Below, piece by piece: positions 1-5,628 of a DNA stretch of 9,374 nt (position 1 is the stretch's first letter; the number at the start of each line of letters is the position of its first letter). The notes beneath the pieces are model-generated. The model ran no database searches. It was not told the origin of the DNA and saw nothing but the letters and a program-made list of their open reading frames with translations. Position numbers and translations under genes: made by a program. Origin of the DNA: DASSBG01 sp035703755 (GTDB lineage: Bacteria; Pseudomonadota; Gammaproteobacteria; Xanthomonadales; Rhodanobacteraceae); assembly GCA_035703755.1 (NCBI GenBank), contig DASSXP010000302.1:1-9374 (forward strand). The letters run 5' to 3'.

Positions 1-145
1 CATCGGTCGCGCCAGCTGCCTGGGCGCGCCGCACGACATGGCGGATCAGCGGCTCTCCGCCGAGCGGACGCAGCGGCTTGCCCGGCAGGCGGCTGGCGCC
101 GTAGCGGGCCGGGATGGCAACGATGAACTCAAGGCTGTCTGGCAT
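1..145 (-). CDS. kdsB: 3-deoxy-manno-octulosonate cytidylyltransferase (CMP-Kdo synthetase), N-terminal part
   Basis: Partial gene running off the left edge; 48 codons are visible from an ATG at 145-143. KdsB activates Kdo with CTP to give CMP-Kdo and pyrophosphate in the cytoplasm, the step that lets Kdo be added to lipid A in lipopolysaccharide synthesis. The reading frame gives a beta strand (FIVAIP, residues 7-12) followed by the nucleotide-binding signature ARYGASRLPGKPL (13-25) and then GEPLIRHVVRRAQAAGA (30-46). This order and wording match the N-terminus of the KdsB family closely. The ATG is chosen because the family starts only a few residues before the first strand. No strong Shine-Dalgarno sequence is visible upstream. 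The gene is divergent from the heparinase-like gene. Other sugar-nucleotide transferases share the GxSxRLPGKPL style, but the PARY...RLPGKPL wording is typical of KdsB. Confidence 0.93.
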   Translation of the reverse strand, partial: MPDSLEFIVAIPARYGASRLPGKPLRPLGGEPLIRHVVRRAQAAGATD

Positions 146-373
146 GGCTTGAATGATAGCCGCTGGCCTGAATGAAGTGTTTACAGAACGCGGCGCACAA
201 TCCACAGCCATCGCAGGGCGTGACGGCGTTCACGCGCATCGCATCGAAACTGTCGATCCGTCGATGGATGCGCTTTTACCGTGGCGCCATGCTGCGCCCC
301 ATCCGATTCCGGCGATAGCTCGCACTCCGCCGGGATCGATTTCACCCGTCCTCGCCCTGAACGAGTTCAACGC
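146..373. other. divergent intergenic region, kdsB / heparinase-like gene
   Basis: This 228-bp stretch must hold the promoters for kdsB (leftward) and probably for the heparinase-like gene (rightward). I see no convincing -35/-10 pair on either strand. An 18-bp inverted repeat, GCGTGA-6 nt-TCACGC, lies at 218-235 and could be an operator or chance in this GC-rich DNA. Open frames crossing the region have no homology I recognise. The rightward heparinase frame stays open upstream to 281, but that extension would bury the signal peptide. Confidence 0.4.
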
Positions 374-2845
374 ATGTCCAACTCATCCCGTCAGCCGGCG
401 CGCACGACCGTGCGCCTTGCCGCGGCCGCGATTTTTGCCGCGACCGCCGCCCCCGTGGTCGCGCAGACCATCCACAACGCTCATCCGCGCATCCTGCTCG
501 ACACCACCACCTTGTCCAGCTTGCGCCAGCGCGCGCAGGCCAACACGCTGGAGTGGCAGAGCCTGAAGTCCTATTGCGATGAGGTCTTGCCCGGCGAAAT
601 CTATCCGGTGCAAGGCGATCCCTGGGGTTCACCGCCCAATATCGGCTCCAACTATCAGGGCATCGGCTACCTGACCGCCGTGCGCAATCTCGGCATGTGC
701 TATCAGGTGCTGAAGAGCAGCAACCCCGGCCTCGCCAACCAGTACGGCGACAAGGCGGTCAAGGTATTGCGGGTGATTTCCGACCCGGCGCTGTTCAGCA
801 CCTTCGGTGGCGCCGGCGATGGCCAGCCTTGTCACGATTCGGGCTATGGCATCCGCAACTACGGCGTCGCTTTCGGCATTGGCTACGACTGGGTCTACGA
901 CCGCCTGAGCGGCGCCGACAAGACACGCATCATCGATGCCGCCAACAGCTGGATCAGCGCGTTGGAGACGCCGAACGACGCTGGCGGTTGCGATTACGCC
1001 AAACGCGTCTTCCCCAGCAACTATCACGCCGGTTATTTTCACGCCAAGGCGGTGATTGCCATGGGCACCTACGGCGACAACGACGCCGCACCGACGGAGT
1101 GGCAGAGCTGGCTCGGCGATTTCCGCAACGAGGTCCGGCCGTACTTCAACCAGTATTTTGCCGGCGGTGGCTGGCTGGAAGGCTTCGCCAACTACGCGCC
1201 GAGCTCGATCCTGCACATGTCGCTGCCCATCCGCGCGGTCAAGACCGCCACCGGCACTGATTTCGTCAACCCCACCGACGGCAGCCCCGCCTATCGTTTT
1301 CCGGTCGAGGGCGCGCTCTATCCGATGCACTTCAGCTGGCCCACACGCGCCTACCTCGACGACCGTGACACCAATCGTTCCAACGGCAATGTGGACAACC
1401 CGCCGGGCACCAACCAGACCGGCATGTTCGTGCACCTTCTGGGCGCACTCGACTATTACCACGCCCCGCAAGCGCCGATGATGCGCCAATACCTCACCGA
1501 AGTAGACGCCGCGACCGACGGCTACAGCCCGGCCGACGAGTGGGAGCGCTTCCTGTTTCTCGACCCGAACCTCGCCCCCAAGCCGGTGGCCAGCCTGCCC
1601 CGTTCCTACTACGCCAGCGGCATCGGCGCGGTGGCTGCGCGCAGCGATTGGTCAACGCAAGCCAGCTGGATGTCGTTCCGTGCCGCGCCCTACATCGAGG
1701 ACCAGGATCAGGCCGAGGAATACATGGATCAAGGCTCGTTGTCGCTGGTGCGCGGCGGCACCCCGTTGCTGGTCAACGCCAGCGGCTGGGTGGTGCACGA
1801 ACCGGGCGGCACCTGCGCGGAGGAGCGCGTCTATACCGAATTGAACGGCGGCCTCGATGGCAGCGAGTTCAGCGGCAACGGCCGCCTGTTCAACGTGTTC
1901 TACGTTCGTCGCATGAACGGCAATACGGTGGCGCAGCAGTATGGACAATGGCGCAACCCGCCCAACCTGGACAACCCAGCAGCCGGCCCGCAAACCCGCA
2001 TCAGCGCGTTTGAGGATGCCGGCAACTGGGTTTACACCAAGGCGAGTCATCTGGAAGACATGTACCGCCCATACGCGGTCAATGCCAGCAACCCGTTGCT
2101 GGTCGCCTCCTGGTCGCGCGAAATCCTGTACCTGCGCCCGAACCGCTTCGTGGTACTCGACCGCACCCGCAAGGGGCAAACGGGCTTCGATCAGTTTCTG
2201 GCATTCGCGTTCCCGGCCAACCCGGCCAACGTCAATGTGACGAGTGGCCAAAAGCGCCTCACCGTCAACTTCAACGGCCAGTTTGCCGGCGCCATGACCA
2301 CGGTCTATCCACAAAACGCCAGTGTCAGTACCGGACCGCTGTTCCCGCCGAGCTACACCCCCGCAACCGACTGGGGCGCATGCACTGGCAACGAGCCGGT
2401 CAAGGTGTGGCAAACCAGGGTGCGCCCGGCCGATCAAGCACAGGATCAGTTCTGGTTGACGGTGTTTGACCAGGCCGGCAGCGCCAGTCAGGTCGCCACC
2501 ACCAGCCCGCTCGCGGTCACGACCGGCCCGGTCAAAGGCGTGGTGATCAACGGCGGCAGCAATACCCAGGTGGTGATTGCCGGCCAGGGCAATCAGGATG
2601 CCGTGCTCGGTTCGGCCTTCGCCTACAGCATGGCCGCCGCCTATGCGCGCCACATCCTGCTGGGTGTCGCTCCCGGCAGCCGCTGGAGCGTTGCCGCCAA
2701 CCGCAGTGGCAATACCCTGTCCGTCTCCGTGACGCCGGGGGGAAACCTGGTGGCATCGAGTGCCGGAGTGGTCGATTTTGTTGTAGATTCCGACGGCGTC
2801 GTGCGCAGCGGCGACACCGTTTTCGTTTCCGGGTTTGATGATTGA
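374..2845 (+). CDS. secreted heparinase II/III-like (polysaccharide-lyase-fold) protein
   Basis: A protein of 823 aa. The start ATG at 374 is chosen because it directly begins a signal peptide: basic n-region to Arg14, hydrophobic Ala-rich stretch 15-29, likely cleavage VVA|QT at 30/31. An upstream in-frame ATG (281) would put 31 residues in front. The mature N-terminus reads AHPRILLD (36-43), the usual opening of heparinase II/III and alginate-lyase-like proteins, followed by an alpha/alpha-toroid-like region (about 45-400). SNYHAGY (215-221) and GGWLEGFANY (265-274) resemble the Asn/His and EGxxY motifs that carry the catalytic His and Tyr. From about 411 a beta-sandwich domain begins (GIGAVAARSDW, then SWMSFRAAPY). 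The His-x-His of that domain appears as Gln444-Asp-Gln446. The C-terminus ends DTVFVSGFDD. Probably exported to periplasm or outside; it may cleave or bind an acidic polysaccharide, but the substrate cannot be read from sequence. rlmC starts inside its stop codon region, so the two may be co-transcribed. Confidence 0.8.
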   Translation: MSNSSRQPARTTVRLAAAAIFAATAAPVVAQTIHNAHPRILLDTTTLSSLRQRAQANTLEWQSLKSYCDEVLPGEIYPVQGDPWGSPPNIGSNYQGIGYLTAVRNLGMCYQVLKSSNPGLANQYGDKAVKVLRVISDPALFSTFGGAGDGQPCHDSGYGIRNYGVAFGIGYDWVYDRLSGADKTRIIDAANSWISALETPNDAGGCDYAKRVFPSNYHAGYFHAKAVIAMGTYGDNDAAPTEWQSWLGDFRNEVRPYFNQYFAGGGWLEGFANYAPSSILHMSLPIRAVKTATGTDFVNPTDGSPAYRFPVEGALYPMHFSWPTRAYLDDRDTNRSNGNVDNPPGTNQTGMFVHLLGALDYYHAPQAPMMRQYLTEVDAATDGYSPADEWERFLFLDPNLAPKPVASLPRSYYASGIGAVAARSDWSTQASWMSFRAAPYIEDQDQAEEYMDQGSLSLVRGGTPLLVNASGWVVHEPGGTCAEERVYTELNGGLDGSEFSGNGRLFNVFYVRRMNGNTVAQQYGQWRNPPNLDNPAAGPQTRISAFEDAGNWVYTKASHLEDMYRPYAVNASNPLLVASWSREILYLRPNRFVVLDRTRKGQTGFDQFLAFAFPANPANVNVTSGQKRLTVNFNGQFAGAMTTVYPQNASVSTGPLFPPSYTPATDWGACTGNEPVKVWQTRVRPADQAQDQFWLTVFDQAGSASQVATTSPLAVTTGPVKGVVINGGSNTQVVIAGQGNQDAVLGSAFAYSMAAAYARHILLGVAPGSRWSVAANRSGNTLSVSVTPGGNLVASSAGVVDFVVDSDGVVRSGDTVFVSGFDD

Positions 2846-4002
2846 GCAACGACGCAGGCAGTCTGGCGCTCCCTTGTGCGCATTACCGAAACGGCGATTG
2901 CCGTTCCTGCAACCTGCTGCCGCAGCCGTACGCGACACAACTGGCGGACAAAGCGGCACGCTGCCGGGCGCTCCTGTCCCGCCATGCTGACCTGCGCTGG
3001 CTACCGGCGCAGGCCAGCCCTGTGGGCGCGTTCCGCAACAAGGCCAAAATGGCCGTGGCCGGCTCCATGGACGCGCCCACGTTGGGCCTGGCGGATGCCA
3101 CCGGTTTTTCCACCGACCTCAGGGATTGCCCACTCTACCCGGCGGACATGCAGCAGGCGCTGGACACCTTGGCCGAGTTCGTTTCGCGGGCAAAGCTGCC
3201 GCCTTACGACATCCCGCAGCGACAGGGCGAGCTCAAGTTTCTGTTGTTGACGCGGGCGGCCGGCAGCGGCGAGTTTCTGCTGCGCTTCGTGCTGCGCTCG
3301 CGTGAAGCCATCCAGCGGATCGACAAGCAGCTACCCTGGCTGCGACAGCAACTGCCGGCGCTGCGGGTGGCCTCGGCCAACCTGCTGCCAGAACACAAGG
3401 CGGCTCTGGAAGGAACAATCGAGCTGCCTTTCGCCGGCCCTGGCCAGCTCGAGCTACGCATCAACGAGCGGACACTGCGGCTGGGGCCCCGCTGCTTCTG
3501 GCAAACCAACGACGCCATTGCCGCCGCGCTGTATCGGCAAGCCCGGGACTGGTGCGAAGACATTGACCCCGGCTCGGTTTGGGACCTGTATTGCGGCATT
3601 GGCGGTTTCGCCCTGCACCTGGCCAACGGCCGCCGCGCCATCAGCGGCATTGAACTGGCCACCGAAGCGATTGCCTGCGCGCAAACGGCTGGCGCTGGGT
3701 TGGGCGACGAACGGCTGCAATTCCATGCCGCCGACGCCACCGCGTTCGCCGAGTCCCACCGCGATGCGCCAGACTTGCTGGTGGTCAATCCGCCACGGCG
3801 CGGCCTGGGCGAACGTCTGTGCCGCTGGATCGATACCAGCCCGTCGCGCTGGCTGATCTACTCCAGCTGCAACGCCGAAACGCTCGCCGCCGACCTCGCG
3901 CGTCTACCGCGCTGGCAAGCCCGCCAGGCACGGGTGTTCGACATGTTCCCGCACAGCCACCATTTCGAGGCAGCCGTGCTGCTGCAACGGGCTGCCGCCT
4001 GA
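2842..4002 (+). CDS. rlmC: 23S rRNA (uracil-747-C5)-methyltransferase RlmC
   Basis: A protein of 386 aa, close to the family's usual length. It methylates C5 of U747 in 23S rRNA using S-adenosylmethionine. Four cysteines expected to hold a 4Fe-4S cluster are present: Cys12, Cys20, Cys23 and Cys96 (DCPLYP). Further marks are FRNKAKM (64-70), the SAM-binding WDLYCGIGGF (247-256) with GIE (269-271), NPPRRG (316-321), the catalytic nucleophile Cys343 in YSSCNAETL (340-348), and the HSHHFE region (371-376) whose Glu376 corresponds to the general base of the RumA/TrmA family. The start is TTG at 2842: an in-frame TGA lies immediately before it at 2839-2841 and no ATG or GTG lies between it and Cys12. 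The start overlaps the end of the heparinase-like gene by 4 bases, suggesting translational coupling. The stop TGA (4000-4002) is also the left target duplication of the element that follows. The match to E. coli RlmC (RumB) is strong along the whole length. Confidence 0.96.
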   Translation: MSNDAGSLALPCAHYRNGDCRSCNLLPQPYATQLADKAARCRALLSRHADLRWLPAQASPVGAFRNKAKMAVAGSMDAPTLGLADATGFSTDLRDCPLYPADMQQALDTLAEFVSRAKLPPYDIPQRQGELKFLLLTRAAGSGEFLLRFVLRSREAIQRIDKQLPWLRQQLPALRVASANLLPEHKAALEGTIELPFAGPGQLELRINERTLRLGPRCFWQTNDAIAAALYRQARDWCEDIDPGSVWDLYCGIGGFALHLANGRRAISGIELATEAIACAQTAGAGLGDERLQFHAADATAFAESHRDAPDLLVVNPPRRGLGERLCRWIDTSPSRWLIYSSCNAETLAADLARLPRWQARQARVFDMFPHSHHFEAAVLLQRAAA

Positions 4003-4019
4003 GAGCCTGTGAAAAATCG
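4003..4019 (+). repeat. left terminal inverted repeat of the MITE-like element
   Basis: Seventeen bases that match the reverse complement of 4161-4178 except for a C/T change at the fifth base and one fewer A in the A run. It begins directly after the TGA that is both rlmC stop codon and target duplication. Confidence 0.8.
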
Positions 4020-4160
4020 CCCGCCTGCTGCGGTCGCCGCCGAACGCCCCTGGCGGCGGCGCGCTGTGCGCAAACAGCGGACATGCGGTTCACCCGCCTC
4101 CCTTGTTTGCGTCCGACGCACCTTGCCATGAACACCCGGCGACGCCCTCGCCACGACGTT

Positions 4161-4178
4161 CGATTTTTTCACAGACTC
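4161..4178 (-). repeat. right terminal inverted repeat of the MITE-like element
   Basis: Eighteen bases, inverted relative to 4003-4019. It contains the TGA stop codon (4171-4169 on the minus strand) of the ATPase gene, so the last two codons (AGT CTG) and the stop of that protein are element sequence. Confidence 0.8.
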
Positions 4179-4771
4179 TGAGCCCAGCCACCGACAGCCC
4201 GTATAGCGGGATGGCGGTCGGCGACAGCGATTTGTTGGGCGCCAGCCGCTACCTGCGTGAGTATGAATGCCACGCGCTCTTGAACCGATGCTTTTGGAAG
4301 AATACAAGTTTTGTAGCCTGCTTGCGTGTAGGCCGAAACGGTGCGCTCATAGGATGCGGCTGCTTTGTTGAAGCTGTGCACCCGCTCGTGGTCTTGCACA
4401 TAAATCTCTGGCCAAGGCTCCGCCACAAAGACCGTGCTGGCGTAGCGGTGCCTTGCAGCTGTTGTATTGCAGTGCATCTCACCACAGCCTGCGAATTGCA
4501 ACCATTCTGGAATGCCTCGATCAAAAAACACTGGCGGGCCGAGGGCACTGGCCTTTGTGTAGTCATCAAGACTCCGTGCCAACACGGCCTCCAAAAATGC
4601 AGCCCGATCTGCGGAGGGAAGAGCTCCGACGCCGCGATGCCTGCGCTCTCGCAAGACAGCTGACCCCGCTTCTGGAACCGTGCAGAAACCGAGTTCACCC
4701 AATGCAGCGATGAGAGTTGATTTGCCTGCTCCAGACGCACCCGTTATCACGTAGAAATGTTGGCTGCTCAT
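4169..4771 (-). CDS. AAA_28-type P-loop ATPase / small-molecule kinase-like protein
   Basis: A 200-aa cytoplasmic protein with the ATP-binding Walker A loop GASGAGKST (11-19), a conserved VPEAG (32-36), a Walker B-like FFDRG (82-86), a second conserved block EPWPEIYVQDHER (118-130) and a final ASVQERVAFIL (161-171). This order fits the AAA_28 group (NadR/Ttd14-like predicted ATPases), whose substrates are mostly unknown. The ATG at 4771 is preferred over a TTG at 4792 because it lies close to the first beta strand. No clear Shine-Dalgarno sequence is seen. The histone-like gene ends 21 bp upstream in the same orientation, so the two may share a transcript. The family usually ends soon after the xERVxFIL block; here about 25 more residues follow and the last codons and stop lie in the MITE end, so the tail may be a read-on created by the insertion. 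Base composition is lower in GC than the neighbours (27 of 60 bases at 4261-4320), hinting at horizontal origin. Confidence 0.85.
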   Translation of the reverse strand: MSSQHFYVITGASGAGKSTLIAALGELGFCTVPEAGSAVLRERRHRGVGALPSADRAAFLEAVLARSLDDYTKASALGPPVFFDRGIPEWLQFAGCGEMHCNTTAARHRYASTVFVAEPWPEIYVQDHERVHSFNKAAASYERTVSAYTQAGYKTCILPKASVQERVAFILTQVAAGAQQIAVADRHPAIRAVGGWAQSL

Positions 4772-4792
4772 GGTGCTGTCACTGGCACCCAA

Positions 4793-5587
4793 CTAGCGTT
4801 TTCCGCGCTGCTTGGCTTGCTGCACGCGGCGCCCCGCCGCCGGCGCTTCGTGGTCATGGAACTCGTTGCCACCGATCGCCGCAAGCCGTCCGGCGTGGGT
4901 GGCGCTGCCGGGCCAGGCCGGCCCTTGTCGCGCCTGTTGCCGGTGTTGATCCAGCACTGCCAGGAAGTGCGCGGCGGCCTGTTCGCGCTCCAGTTCACGC
5001 CGATCCTGCTCGGCTCGACGTTCCAGTTCCAATTGGTGCGCCGTCTTGTGAACCTCGGCGGGCGCCTTCGGTCGGGACGGCTTGCGCGCCGTCGTTGCGG
5101 GCTTGGTGGTCTTGCTCGCTTTCAATGGCGCTTTTGTGGCGGCTTTCGCGGTCTTCGCCGCTGCCTGACGCGGGGCCGCTTTGCCTGCTTTCGCCACAGG
5201 CTTCGGCACTTTGGCGGCAGCGGCTGATTTCTTCACCGCTGCGGGCGACGATTTTGGCGCCGGCACGGCGGCACGCTTGGGCGCTGGCTTCTTTGCGGCC
5301 ACCTGCTTGCCCACCGGTTTGCGGGCTGCCGTCGGTTTGGCCGGCGCCTTGGTCGCGGCCGGCTTGCGGCTTGCAGCGGCCTTGGCAACGGTTTTCCCGC
5401 CCACGGGCTTTTTGGCTGGCACCTTCTTTGCCACCGGTTTGGGCAACGCCCGGGCCGCGGTCTTTTTCACGCCAGCGGCGGCTGGCTTCTTGGTGGTTGC
5501 CGCTTTTTTGCCCGCCACCTTGGTGCTCACTGCACGTGGACTCGCTGTCTTGGCCTTGCTGGTCTTGCCGGATCGAGCGCTTGCCAT
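4793..5587 (-). CDS. histone H1-like Lys/Ala/Pro-rich basic protein
   Basis: A 264-aa protein in two parts. Residues 1-177 are low-complexity Lys, Ala, Pro, Thr and Val with repeated AAKKP, KPVAKK and AAKTAKAA-like units and contain no Asp or Glu at all. From 178 a charged segment follows (LELERRAEQDRRELERE, 186-202) likely to form a coiled coil or helix, then a short region with PAWPG (223-227) and NEFHDHEAP (241-249) and a basic end. Such tails resemble eukaryotic histone H1 and bacterial AlgP/AlgR3-type proteins, which bind DNA or polyanions non-specifically. Here the tail is N-terminal and the ordered part C-terminal, the reverse of AlgP. The ATG at 5587 follows an AGGAG; the frame extends further upstream, but into the kinase gene. 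It starts 41 bp after the kinase stop and is probably co-transcribed. Role as a nucleoid-associated protein is inference. Confidence 0.8.
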   Translation of the reverse strand: MASARSGKTSKAKTASPRAVSTKVAGKKAATTKKPAAAGVKKTAARALPKPVAKKVPAKKPVGGKTVAKAAASRKPAATKAPAKPTAARKPVGKQVAAKKPAPKRAAVPAPKSSPAAVKKSAAAAKVPKPVAKAGKAAPRQAAAKTAKAATKAPLKASKTTKPATTARKPSRPKAPAEVHKTAHQLELERRAEQDRRELEREQAAAHFLAVLDQHRQQARQGPAWPGSATHAGRLAAIGGNEFHDHEAPAAGRRVQQAKQRGKR

Positions 5588-5593
5588 GGATGA

Positions 5594-5598
5594 CTCCT
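5594..5598 (-). promoter_or_regulatory. Shine-Dalgarno site of the histone-like gene
   Basis: AGGAG on the minus strand, 6 bases before the ATG at 5587. It decides the start of the histone-like protein against longer in-frame readings that would overlap the kinase gene. Confidence 0.75.
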
Positions 5599-5628
5599 GG
5601 AATGGAACCGCCCCGCCATCATACGACC

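Larger units (their letters stand above)
4003..4178. mobile_element. MITE-like non-autonomous element, 176 bp, with TGA target duplication
   Basis: The ends are inverted repeats: GAGCCTGTGAAAAATCG at 4003-4019 and, read inward from the other end, GAGTCTGTGAAAAAATCG at 4178-4161. They differ by one substitution and one extra A. TGA directly flanks both sides (4000-4002 and 4179-4181), fitting a 3-bp TNA target duplication, which is known for IS1031-type groups of the IS5 family. No transposase fits in 176 bp, so this is a miniature or internally deleted element dependent on a transposase elsewhere. Inside, CGCCGCC (4035-4041) pairs with GGCGGCG (4052-4058). It lies between two convergent genes, adjoins the rlmC stop codon and provides the stop codon of the leftward ATPase gene. 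With the T/A runs in its ends it could fold in RNA and act as a terminator on either strand. The family assignment is inferred. Confidence 0.75.

Noticed and set aside
218..235. GCGTGA/TCACGC inverted repeat as a real operator
   Set aside because: A 6-bp stem in GC-rich DNA is expected by chance and no promoter elements surround it, so it is only mentioned in the intergenic entry.
281..373. Upstream ATG start for the heparinase-like protein
   Set aside because: It would place 31 unrelated residues ahead of a clear signal peptide that begins at 374.
1652..2959. Open frame of 435 codons on the minus strand opposite the heparinase-like gene
   Set aside because: Its translation has no recognisable domain and lies antisense to a gene with signal peptide and family motifs; long antisense frames are common in GC-rich coding DNA.
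4900..5580. Tandem repeats in the histone-like gene as CRISPR or minisatellite
   Set aside because: The units are irregular and follow codon phase for Lys/Ala/Pro; there are no equal-length repeats with distinct spacers.
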